A stretch of DNA of 64,000 nt, from NCBI GenBank assembly GCA_017591395.1, contig WEDG01001078.1:124001-188000 (forward strand), written 5' to 3'. The translations under genes and the position numbers were made by a program. Positions 12,001 through 21,462 of this stretch are shown here, piece after piece (position 1 is the first letter of the stretch; each line of letters opens with the position of its first letter). This stretch comes from Schistocephalus solidus. Its lineage: Eukaryota; Platyhelminthes; Cestoda; Diphyllobothriidea; Diphyllobothriidae. The notes beneath the pieces are model-generated. The model did no database searches and was not told where the DNA came from. It saw only the letters and a list, made by a program, of their open reading frames with translations.

Positions 12001-12640
12001 GCCAAAGACAAATGTGTTAATTTCACATCAAGAATCCATCAATACACTCAAAAGTACAGTACGTGCTTTAAAGGGGTTGGTTAGAGAGGAACAAGAACCT
12101 TGTTTTCAAAGTCTATGCTAAAGAATGCTGAATTTGCGTAGGTGGTCAATCATGAAAAACCCGAAACGTCTCCTTTAGTGTGATCTCCCGCGTCCTAAAT
12201 TGTGCAAATTTTGTTATAACTTATGTAACACATTTTCACATGAAGTTTTACATGGTTCGATTTGACAGGCAGTCAGTAACAGATAACATGCCAAATTGCA
12301 GTTAAAAGATTTCCAACGAAGAATTGAGCTGTAAACGGAAAATGAAACCCATTTTCAGCAGGAGAAAGCTGCGACTTAGCAGCTTCATATGTTATAGACA
12401 CGAAGAAGTTGCACAGCTGACACTGCTATGACATGCAATGAGTTGAGTTAAACGCTAACAATAGACTGATATTAATCAGTATGGGAAAATTTATTCGTTC
12501 TGTATTGAAGGACGTTGTAATAGAATAAAGGAACTGACTAAATGGCCGTGACATAAATATTGTTATTAAAATGAGCCTAGGATCAATTTTTGTGCTCTAT
12601 AGGATGCAGAATAGATAAAACGTTAGAAAACAGAACTTTT
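3012..12640. other. Long AT-rich stretch without recognisable genes
   Basis: Both strands were read through. The open frames present have compositions expected by chance in AT-rich DNA, and none shows a known motif. A somewhat GC-richer patch lies near 3830-3980. The phrase AAACCTCACT recurs near 5151, 9248, 9354 and 10,564. A 16-bp AT palindrome lies near 5652. The stretch could be intergenic or intronic. Confidence 0.4.
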
Positions 12641-12652
12641 GTATTTAAATAG

Positions 12653-12830
12653 TGAATTCGCTTAAGGGCCGTCCCATTGTATCAGAAAACCTTAAACATC
12701 AGTTAAACATGGTTGATCAGATTCTATGTTATTTCATTGGAAACAGACGTTGCAAAATCCTGGACCATTTAGGAATTGGAAACAACACATCAGCGAAAGC
12801 ACAACAGCTTCAATATTCCGAATGCCTTCG
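12653..12830 (+). CDS. Possible internal exon, unrecognised product
   Basis: This 178-base stretch is open in one frame and is followed immediately by a perfect donor, CG|GTAAGTAAG, at 12,831. An acceptor-like pyrimidine-containing AG ends at 12,652. The translation (about 58 residues, including VDQILCYFIGNRRC and LDHLGIGNNTSAKAQQ) has protein-like composition with few low-complexity runs, but I do not recognise a family. There is no ATG at its beginning, so it would be an internal exon. Its phases do not join directly to the LIM exon at 62,982. Chance cannot be excluded. Confidence 0.25.
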
Positions 12831-12831
12831 G

Positions 12832-13612
12832 TAAGTAAGGTGGAGCATTAAATATGTCATTTATCTATCAACTAAGAGGAAAAGTATTTGCGTTCAAAAA
12901 TGTTTTCAAAATAATGGTATTTAATCATCTTAAACCTCCATTTCGGCTCAATCATTATTGCTGAAAATCATTTTTCTACTGCACTATCGTATCTACTTAC
13001 AGCCAATCTACGTCAGTAGATATAAGTAATATGACTTCAGAAAATAATAGAATGCGTCAAGCATTTTCAAATAAATCATCATTGTATATCAATTCAAATT
13101 TTCTTTAACTTTGCTGAAAATACTGCTAATGCAACTTTTCTAGAGTCAAATGTGCAATTATTGTGTAAGGCAATTCTGTTATAAGAGATACATGGTTGCA
13201 GCATGCTGTGCAGGTAATGATTTCCATCAGCGACATTGAAAAAATTCAAGGTCAATTTTGGTACAATTAAAATATCCCTTCGTTTTGAGGTGAATTTTTT
13301 TTAACAATATGCTTACCAGCTCTGTTTGAAACCTCAAACATGATTGCATCGTGAAGATGGTTACTATGAGCGGGCGAATGGCGGTAAACGAAAATTTTAG
13401 AGCATCATATGCAATATCTCCATACCTTTACCATTGGATGGCTGTATAAAATTGTTCAGGTTGATGAAGTAAATTGCGGGGGTCATGAACTGAGAAAATA
13501 AAGTTCGTAACCGGTACAGAACTGTCATTTTGTTGAAATTTCCGAGGGCAGGGTTGGTTCGTCATTTTACAAGTGCTAATGCCAAATACCAGCGAGAATG
13601 TTGAATGACTGG
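12832..13612. other. AT-rich flank before the LINE insertion
   Basis: No feature was recognised. The sequence is AT-rich and changes to GC-richer, coding-like sequence at about 13,615, which marks the 5' truncation point of the LINE. Confidence 0.4.
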
Positions 13613-13640
13613 CAGAACTAATTGACCATTAGTGAGCAAA

Positions 13641-14806
13641 CATTTACTTCACATGGCGGACCCCAACTGATGACCCAACTCCCTGTGATCTTCGAGGATA
13701 TGTGGAAACAAGGGAAAGTCCCTCAGGATTTCAAAGACACAAACCATCGTCCACCTCTAAAGATAAGAAAAGGAAAAGCCAAATCTGTGAAAACCACTAA
13801 GGAATCTCACTGCTGAACATCGCCAGAAAGATCTGCACCCACTTGGACTGCTCCCGGAAAGCCAATGTGGCTTCCGACGACACCGAGGAGCAATCGACAT
13901 GATCTTTGCCGCTCGCCAGCTGCATGAGAGGTGACAGGAGATGTGGACTCACCTCTACACTACCCTTCATGGATCTGATGAAAGCCTTTGCACGGTGAAT
14001 TGCAACGGGCTGTGGAAAATCATGCAGAAAGTCAGCTGTCCTGAACGTTATACGCATATGGTGCGTCAGCTTCAGGATGGGATGATGGTACGCGTTACTT
14101 ACAACGGAACAGTATCCAAAGTATTTGCAGTGACCAACGAAGTGAAGCAGGGCTGCGTCCTTGCAACTACTCTCTTTATTCTCACGTTCCCTACCGTGGT
14201 ACCGGACGCCTACCGTGAAGAACGCCCCGGGATCCACATCGCCTACCGCATAAACGGCCGACTCCTCAACCAAGTACGGATGCAATTCCGCTCGCGTATC
14301 TCCACAGCCACCATCCACGAACTTCTCTTCGCTGACGACTGCGTACTCAATGCAACGACAGAAGAAGAAATGCAAAAAGGAGCATGATTCTTTTCGCTGT
14401 CACCTGTGACAATTTCGGACTTCGCATCCATACTGAGAAAACGGTGGTGATGGATCAGCCGCCACCCAATACCATCTACACCGCTGATCGCATCAATATC
14501 AATGGTACCCAACTGAAATCTGTGGATACCTTCACGCACCTGTGCAGCAATCTCTCCCGCAGCACCAAATTGGACTATGAGATTATTCATCGGATCGCCA
14601 TAGCCAGCCAAGCCTTCAGATGCATGCAGAATGTTGTCTGGAATCGACATTGTCTCCGTCTCAGCACCAAACTCAAGATGTACAAAGCTGTAATATTGCT
14701 GACACTGCTGTATGGAGCGGAGACGTGGACGATCAACGTAAGACAGGCATGGAAGCTCAACCACTTCCACCTCAGATGCCTTCACAGAATACTAAAACTA
14801 AAATAG
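13641..14806 (+). pseudogene. LINE reverse transcriptase pseudogene
   Basis: The RT would copy element RNA into DNA at the target site. Conserved blocks appear in order: GGPQLM and VPQDFKD (about 13,655-13,735), LLPESQCGFRRHRG, a shifted-frame FMDLMKAF corresponding to RT motif A (about 13,969), LWKIM, VKQGC (motif B, about 14,143), and an intact FADD (motif C, 14,328-14,339). After a frame change come [14 protein letters not shown] and [17 protein letters not shown]. The frame changes at least at about 13,790, twice around motif A, and near 14,385, and a stop at about 14,804 closes the last long frame. The motif C catalytic aspartates survive, but the gene is broken. The minus strand here also has long open frames, which are antisense shadows. 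Confidence 0.85.
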
Positions 14807-15190
14807 CAAGACAGGATACCAGACACGGAAGTGTTGGAACGAACAGGCCTTCTCAGCATTTATGCTCAGCTGAAAAAACTGCAACTATGCTGTAGTGGCT
14901 ACCTTTTGAGGATGGACGACGGACAACTACCCAAACGACTCTTCTAAGTAGATGTCACCATGGGTTCTCGTTGACAAGTGGGTCAAGTCCCACGCTACAA
15001 GAACACTCTGAAGACCTCCTTGAAGCAACTCCAGATCAACCCAGTGACCTGAGAGGACCTCAACCGGAGTCAAACGGTCTGGAGGAGGACAGTTAAGATG
15101 GGGGCAGCAATCTACGAGGCCAACAGAATCACCACCGCCGAGACCAAAAGTGCAGCAAAAAAGTCGTTATGACCCTGGAACAACACACCT
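14807..15190 (+). pseudogene. LINE region between RT and zinc-finger tail
   Basis: The plus strand continues the RT C-terminal region with blocks such as LRMDDGQLPKRLF, RYKNTLKTSLKQLQINP and AAIYEANRIT. These lie in the order expected for this LINE family. At least three in-frame stops interrupt them. This region links the polymerase to the nucleic-acid-binding tail. Confidence 0.7.
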
Positions 15191-15830
15191 AATGCCCCGC
15201 CCCTCCCCACACGCGCGCACTGTCAACGCCCATTCCGTGCGCGAATCGGCCTGGTTAGACATCTTCGGACACAATGCACCAACAATCAAACAATTCCAAT
15301 TTCTACGTCAAATTCTGCCAACACTCCTTCGGACTCCCCCAACCTTACCCTGGTATCAATTCAATTACTCCCACCATCATAGAGACCACATCCAAATACT
15401 CATCACCTGTTACCTCCACCACCGCTTCTGCCACTGTCACCACCACCATCAGTGATGAGGACTCTCTACTAAATCTTCCTCATTGCGACCACTCATTCAC
15501 CTCAACACCGATACCCCATGTACACCCTCCGCTCCTGCCATTCTTACCACCACTGCCACCCCCACTTCCATGAATGACCTCCGCCAGACTCTCCCGATTT
15601 TTCCAACCCGCACTGCGTGCGCAACTTAAAATCACGCATCGGCCTGGTCGTTCACCTGCGAATCCATCACACGAAGGCTGATGACCCAGTACCTTGGGCT
15701 CCAACATACGGTTGACACACCCGTCTTCACTGCCTTCACTGCTCCCGCACATTTTCACACCTATGGGCCTATTAGAACACATGCGCCTCCATGACAACCT
15801 GCGGTACACCACTGGAGGCTAAGCCACATC
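15191..15830 (+). pseudogene. Degraded C2H2 zinc-finger tail of the LINE
   Basis: Three finger remnants can be read across frames. The first (about 15,205-15,282) reads HCQRPFRARIGLVRHLRTQC, with one of the two leading cysteines lost and a terminal Cys in place of His. The second (about 15,620-15,665) contains SRIGLVVHLRIH but has lost its CxxC. The third (about 15,730-15,800) has CLHCSRTF, then a frameshift into PMGLLEHMRLHDNLR. The linker VPWAPTY lies between fingers two and three. The repeated (R/P)-x-GL-x-x-H-(L/M)-R-x-H core marks them as one finger family. In the intact protein they would probably bind the element RNA or target DNA; that role is an inference. Confidence 0.75.
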
Positions 15831-15904
15831 AGTGCACACTACCTACACCAATACATAAACAACACCTTCACCATCATCATGTACCGGAAAATATCATGGT
15901 TTCC

Positions 15905-16672
15905 TAGAAACCTCGGCTTTGAAGGCTGCCAATCTGACACGTACACCAGACCACGCCGTTGGCCCAGTTTATATGCTGTGTGTTGAGTGGCTGACCAGTC
16001 AACTTGGAGTCAGACAGCGATAGCTCTTCTATATCCCCTGATCAAGTGTGCGTTATAAGGGCCAGGTCATGCTGTTGCGTGCAAAGACGGGTACGCTGAC
16101 CTGTCAGCCAATGCGCCTACTCCCACATCAGACGACTGACCGGCTCGGACGGTGGGCTGGTTGTGGGGATGAGGGAGAGGGTGAGGTCGACGGTTCAGCG
16201 AATGTTTTGCACAATAAGCAATCTGACGCGCTTGAAATTATCACGGTAAGCTAAAAGCCTCAGTTTGGAAGGTTGCCAACTGACGGGATCACTCGGACTG
16301 CGTGGCCAGCCCAATGTTTGTATTGTGTGGAGTGGCTGACTGGGGGACTGAGAGTCGGGCTGCAATGGCTCCTTCTTATTATGGCCTTTATGGCACTCCC
16401 ACTCCGTGGTATCCAAGCCAGGTGTGGTGTTACGCCTAGGGGCGGCTACGGCAACGCCAGCCACCTGCACCCTCTCCCATCTCCGGTCTTCGTGACTCTG
16501 ACATTCCACCGGGCTCAGATGGGGGAGGAGGAGAGAGTGCGGAAGATGCAGCGCAAGTCTACTATCACTTTAACCTAAATCACGTGCATGTCACCTTCCC
16601 TACACCATACTTCCGTGGAGCATACGGTGGAAATCGTTGGACTACGACGGTTGAAATTTTTTATGAAGATGG
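15905..16672 (+). repeat. Interspersed repeat family A, copy A (plus)
   Basis: An unclassified GC-richer repeat. It begins near CCTCGGCTTTGAAGGCTGCC, contains the box GTGTTGAGTGGCTGACCAG (15,980-15,998) and a related box GTGTGGAGTGGCTGAC (about 16,335), and ends at CTACGACGGTTGAAAT. The first third resembles the middle third, so the unit carries an internal duplication. Partial copies occur at 17.27, 18.55, 20.8, 21.0, 25.75 and 48.1 kb. No transposase or reverse transcriptase was recognised, so it may be a non-autonomous element. Confidence 0.7.
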
Positions 16673-17269
16673 AAGAGAGACAGAGTGAGATGTGTGTTGA
16701 AATGTTTTCTTACACAAACCTCGCATAAGCCGCCACTGCGGTCTACCTTAGTTATGTTCACTGTTGCTTGTGAATGCCAATACTTTTTCTTTATCACACC
16801 AAGAGGCTACCAAGCAGCTGGTAGCACGACGAAGGTCTGGAATAACTATAACATATTCCTACTGACCCACCTGGAGGAAACGCGTGTTTGGACTAGTTGT
16901 TTCCGCACGATAATTCAAATTTATTGTCAGCATTTAGAGCCACGGCCGGAAATAAAACTGTTGATCATGTGATTTTCTTGTTTAAATCTTCACGTGGTCT
17001 GATTTGTTCAACAATGTTTAACCTATTTAGGGATCTTTATATGATGCAACCCACCATTCGCTTGAACGTTTTTCACACGTTAGTCAATTCCATATTCGGG
17101 AGCAAACTCAGAGTCTTTTGGCCCAAGAAAAGTTTCGATATAGCTTGGTTTTTCTAAAGATGTACGATGACTTTAGTAGCTGATAAGTTTACTTATTTTA
17201 TTTTAACTTCAGGAGATATTGGTTAGGTAAGTAGAGTGGCTTTCGACACCGAAATACCTATTCGTATCC
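16673..17269. other. Spacer between inverted family A copies
   Basis: About 600 bases separate the plus-strand copy A from the minus-strand copy B. There are short overlapping open frames but no recognised family. Confidence 0.4.
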
Positions 17270-17955
17270 GAAGAAGCAATAGCAACGATCCTCGTCAATT
17301 CGACCGTCGTAGTCCGAACATGTGAACCATATGCTCCACAGGAGGACAGTGGAGGGACGGTAACTGGTCGTGAATTTTCGTGAATGCATCACTTGCGCTA
17401 AATATCTCTCACTATCACTGTTACATTGTCCCACCTAGGCCCGATGCCAAGAAAGAGTTAAGACACTGTGTCCTACCATTAACGAGAACACAACAACAAA
17501 AGGTGGGGCATCTCTGATTGCAGTTGCGTGGGGGTGTCATAAAGGCCACATTAACAAGGAGTAATTGCAGCCTGAATCTCAGTTCACCAGTCAGTCAGCC
17601 ACTCCACACGCGGTCCGAGTTAACCCGTAAGTTGACCAACTTTCAAGCCACGGCTTTTAGCGCACCGTGATAGTTTCAAGTGTGTCAGATTGTTTATAGA
17701 GAGGAAAATGCGCTAAGCCGCCGATCTCACTCTCCCCCCCCACCGCCGGTATCAAGCCACCGTCCGAGTCGGTCAGCTGTTTTATGTGAGTATGGCACAG
17801 GGGCTGACTAGGTCTGCGAATCAGACTGCGAGCGTCGCAGTACGACCTACCCACTTTACCACATACACCAGTATTACCGAAAACCAAGGGGTAAGAAGAA
17901 GTATTCGCCATCTGACTCCCAATGGACTGTGTTGAGTGGCTGACCAGTGGAAAAT
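17270..17955 (-). repeat. Interspersed repeat family A, copy B (minus)
   Basis: The minus strand matches copy A over nearly its whole length. Its tail, CGACCGTCGTAGTCC, lies at the left end. The stretch AATCTGACACACTTGAAACT (minus strand of about 17,693-17,674) corresponds to AATCTGACGCGCTTGAAATT in copy A. The CTCGGACGGTGG block is also shared. Copies A and B therefore form an inverted pair with tails facing each other. At 17,929-17,947 the 19-bp box is on the plus strand, inverted relative to the rest of this copy. A 129-codon minus-strand open frame (17,657-18,046) crosses this repeat and looks incidental. Confidence 0.7.
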
Positions 17956-18547
17956 ATATTTCACAACAGTCATCAAACTGGAAACATGGTATAGTATAAC
18001 ATCTGCCATTGTAAAATCCCTTAAACTCTAAGGCTAAACCGCACATAACCGTTCCATATAATGTTACCTATATTCCAAAAAAGCAAGGACCTTTACATAA
18101 CTGTCGTTCTTGCCTGTTTACTTCGTTTTAGCCAACAGACCAACGCAAATATTTACTCTGGGCTAACGCGGCTTAATTTGCATGACGATTTTAAAACAAG
18201 AAGTGTCTATTTTTGTACAAATTCTGTGGTGTTAATCGCAACTTGTCAGAAAATTAATATCTGAAGACGGAAATCTACCTTTAAACCGATGAATTATTAA
18301 GATATATCCCTCTTCCAATGGAGCTGAAATTCTGCATGTGTGTGCAAACTTAGCCTAGACCAGTCCACATACAACTTAACTAGGCTTATAATTCCGTTGA
18401 CGCAGTACGCATGTCTTTCTCTGCCATGTAGCCGGTGTCCTTTGACCGAACCGGATCGAGTCTAATAGTGGCTTATTAAATAGCTTCTGTGTGCCTTGGC
18501 TCTCAAAATCAGATAAAATCAATTATAACGTTAATTAAGCCGTCAGA

Positions 18548-18900
18548 AAAACGACAGTTTGACCATCGTAGTCTGAAATTGTCCACCGTACGCTCAATAG
18601 GATGGTGGTGCAGGGACGCTGACTTGCGCATGGATTAGTTTGAAGTAATAGTCGACTTGCACTGTGGCTACCACACTCTCTCCAAATAAACACGTCTGCG
18701 CCCGGTGTCAAGACGGAGTTAAGAAGACTGACGGTGGGGTCGGGTGTAAGTTTCTGGCGCAGCTGGAGATTTCAATGAGTGATTAGCCACACCTGGATCA
18801 GACATCACGAAGTGGGAGGATCAAAAATTAAAACTTACGGGTGCGGCGGGAGTCTGGACCTACGCATACCATCCCACCGCCCTTTATATTCAGCATATGT
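18548..18900 (-). repeat. Interspersed repeat family A, copy C (minus, partial)
   Basis: The left end, CATCGTAGTCTG followed by CCACCGTACGCTC, matches the reversed tail of copy A. The shared block AGTCGACTTGCACTG...CACTCTCTCC also lines up. The right part contains the reverse complement of a box (GGTATGCGTAGGTCCAG) that resembles boxes near 47,341 and 47,728, hinting that the 47-48 kb cluster belongs to the same larger family. Confidence 0.6.
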
Positions 18901-20790
18901 CATGGAGGCTGAGCCCGAATAACGCCTGCCGCATTCTTATCTCTCCCCCGTTTTGATGTTACGCATTTACCTCACGTCTCGTTTAGGGGGCCAGATTCTT
19001 GCAGTAGACATTTTGGAAAGTCTACTGCTATGCGTATGTGTTAACCAGGCGCAAACTGTGGCCATTAATGAAATCGTGCTTAAATAACAAATATTCAGTT
19101 GTCATGTTTCCGGGTCCCAATTATATGTTATGAGTAAGCGAAAGACTAACCCTCGTGTATGCCACATATTCACTTTTGTGGTTGAAAAGACGTCGATGTA
19201 TATTGACATAAGCATCAAGACGATCACTTTTCGTAAATAAGCATACTAAGTAGCAAAAACGGCCATTCATTCACCTCCCTCATAAATTGGAAATAAAAAT
19301 GTGCTGTCGAGGATGGTAGAGGAAAATTGGCTATTTTATGGAGTGTTTCAACCATGTAACGGAAATGCAGTCAAGCCTCGTAGTTAACAACGGACAAGGA
19401 AAAAAGAATTTGAGAAAACAGATGAGGTGAGGAAGACTTGATGGCTTAACCAGGAAAACCTATTCAAAGAAAGTGTAGAATGCATTCTAAGCTCCATTAT
19501 CAAAGAGAGAAAAAGGTATCTAGACCTGATAAAAGCACACAATCACTGTTGATTCTAAGCAGTCAAATACTTTGTAAAGTCAGCAACTCCCAGAAATGGT
19601 CGTGTTGGGTGCAATGTTGTTTTATTGTCAGAGCGCGATTCGTTTACTGCTACAATTTCGTTAGTGATATTGGTGATTGGTAAGATAATCACTCAATGAG
19701 CTGACTTGTCAAAAATGCCATTAGAAGCGGTGTTCACCCACGCAATCGAGCCAAAACGTGTGATTATTACGGTTCAAGCAAAGTTTTTAGCAAAGGATAA
19801 GGAGAATAGTACTTTTTGATGGACTGTGAGCCAGAGGAATATGGAGAAGGTAGCTCAGTTTTAAAGTATTATATAGTTGCTATACTCTGCATCCCCTACT
19901 TGCCCAATGCCTTCGGTTTCGTCTGTCTCTGATAATGTATTCAGGTAGAAATTATGAATTTTATGGGACTGATTGCTCTTTTTTGGGATCAAGGCTCCTT
20001 TTTCACTTTTTCGGAGTTGCAAAAAGTGAAAGTTTCCAGATCCTGTAGTAGGTTTATTTAAGTGGGATTTTAATTAAGCAGACCTCCACTGTTTCCTTCA
20101 TCTGCTGGTATGATGCATCATTTACCCTTGAAAGATTTAATATGAGGCCATGGCTGATTCTTTAAGAATTGGTAACTAAAGAGGGGCTGCATTTTTGAAG
20201 ACATCTGACCATAAGTTCCCCCATGAAATCGGCATGGATTACATTGTAGAGTAGTCTCAAGTCGAATACTGGGAAAATCTAGTGGTAAAAAACTAGGATG
20301 ACGGAGGTCTGTCTGAGCTGAGAGAATAAAGCCATCAGGCCGATAAGCCACTTCGACCGATATTTCCACTTTGACAAGACAGCTGGCCTGGTAGATGAAC
20401 GAGTCGTTCGGGATCACTAGTGGGGTCTCTGGTTCATGGCGTAATTAATGTAAAAACCTGGTTACTTTGCCATTTGCATTATATGGCACCTAGAAAGTCC
20501 TTTACATGTTGAGTACTCTATCTTGCTCTGCGCTGAGATATTATTGAACGGTCATGCAAGGGAGGAAACCAAACCTTGGGCAAAATAAATGTAAACAACC
20601 TGATTAACTACGACAAACGCACTATCCTGAAGAGTTTCCCTGTAACTTGCGCTGTTGTCTCCGTTAGTGAAACGTAAATTATGTTCCTCACCAACCCATC
20701 CCCACAACAGTGTACTTCCCGCCTCAGTTGGTGGCTGAGGCCTGGTATTAGGAATAAGGGTAATGTGGAAGGGTCAGAGCAATGTTTCTC
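18901..20790. other. Mixed-composition stretch, no recognised gene
   Basis: A minus-strand open frame of 99 codons at 20,118-20,417 could not be assigned to any family. A perfect 11-bp inverted repeat with a 9-base loop lies at 20,001-20,031. Nothing else was recognised. Confidence 0.4.
20001..20031. repeat. Perfect 11-bp hairpin
   Basis: TTTCACTTTTT and AAAAAGTGAAA flank a 9-base loop (CGGAGTTGC). It would form a stable stem in RNA or extruded DNA. No gene end is recognised beside it, so no terminator role is claimed. Confidence 0.7.
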
Positions 20791-20792
20791 AC

Positions 20793-20924
20793 AAAACCGA
20801 CCGTTCAACCACCGATTTTGACGCGATCCAACGTATACTCCACAGCAGGGTGATGCATGAACTGCGAATTGCGATGGAATAAATTGAAAGCAGCTTTGTG
20901 CTGCATCCGCCTTTCTCTCTTTTT
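20793..20924 (-). repeat. Family A, foldback copy D, left arm
   Basis: CGACCGTTCAACCACC...CGTATACTCCACAG matches the reversed tail of copy A. The GCTGCATCCGCC segment also corresponds. The arm runs into a 12-bp minisatellite. Confidence 0.6.
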
Positions 20925-21000
20925 CAAGGCCACTGTCAAAACCAAGGCCACTGCCAAGGCCACTGCCAAGGCCACTGTCAAGGCCACTGTCAAAACCAAG
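20925..21000. repeat. 12-bp minisatellite CAAGGCCACTGY
   Basis: The unit CAAGGCCACTG(T/C) occurs five times: at 20,925, 20,943, 20,955, 20,967 and 20,979. Truncated CAAAAC half-units interrupt it at 20,937 and 20,991. All frames stay open through it because the unit is a multiple of three, producing Lys/Ala/Thr-rich or Val/Ala/Leu-rich translations. Those are composition artefacts. Confidence 0.9.
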
Positions 21001-21009
21001 TCGAGAAGA

Positions 21010-21462
21010 CTAACGGTGGGAGAAACGCTTGAAGGTGCCAAAATCAGTGGCTCTGATTGTTTCCAAAAGACAAGATAACTCGGATCGCGCTGTCAGCCCG
21101 GTGTTTGTTTACGCGGAGTGGCTGGATGGCGGACTTCGATACAGCATACAATGGCTCCTTCATAATGTGGCCACTATGACTCTCCCAATCCGTGGCATCG
21201 GAACCAGGTGTGGTGGCACGCTACGGGGCGGATTCGGCCGCGCCCACTACACGTGCCCTTTACTGACTCCAGTCTTATTGACTAGGCCAAAACAGGCGAA
21301 CCAAATGAGAAAGGGAGGGAGAGAGTGTGGTAGATGCGGCATAGGCCTACGCTTACTAAACTCTTTTTGCGCGAAAGTCACCGCACTTGCGCACAATGTT
21401 CTGCCAAAGACGCAGTGGTCATTGTTGAAAGCGACGGCTGAAATACCCCGATGCTCAACATT
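21010..21462 (+). repeat. Family A, foldback copy D, right arm
   Basis: The arm matches the 3' part of copy A in plus orientation. Shared blocks are CGGAGTGGCTGG, ACAATGGCTCCTTC, CAATCCGTGGCATC, AACCAGGTGTGGTGGCACG, GAGAGAGTGTGGTAGATGCGG and the tail GCGACGGCTGAAAT. Together with the left arm it makes an element of about 670 bp with its tails pointing outwards. The open frame 21,029-21,574 lies within the repeat and is not supported as a gene. Confidence 0.65.

Larger units (their letters stand above)
13615..15885 (+). mobile_element. 5'-truncated non-LTR retrotransposon (LINE) with zinc-finger tail
   Basis: A single plus-strand element runs from inside its reverse transcriptase, through the RT thumb/C-terminal region, to a tail of degraded C2H2 zinc fingers. 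It ends in a CA/CT-rich 3' region (ACCATCATCATG near 15,875). The endonuclease and first part of the RT are missing, as expected from incomplete target-primed reverse transcription. Multiple stops and frameshifts make it inactive. I recall this RT plus zinc-finger arrangement from diphyllobothriidean tapeworm genomes. The clade (RTE-like versus another APE-type LINE) was not resolved, and exact ends and target-site duplications were not determined. Confidence 0.85.

Noticed and set aside
13797..14785. Two long minus-strand open frames (192 and 180 codons)
   Set aside because: They lie exactly antisense to the LINE reverse transcriptase, whose conserved blocks are on the plus strand.
15150..15573. 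His/Pro-rich plus-strand open frames
   Set aside because: They are off-frame readings of the LINE zinc-finger tail and its CA/CT-rich linker; the finger residues are in another frame.
20805..21041. Minus-strand frame with a Val/Ala/Leu repeat resembling a membrane segment
   Set aside because: The hydrophobic run is the translation of the 12-bp minisatellite, not a designed transmembrane helix.
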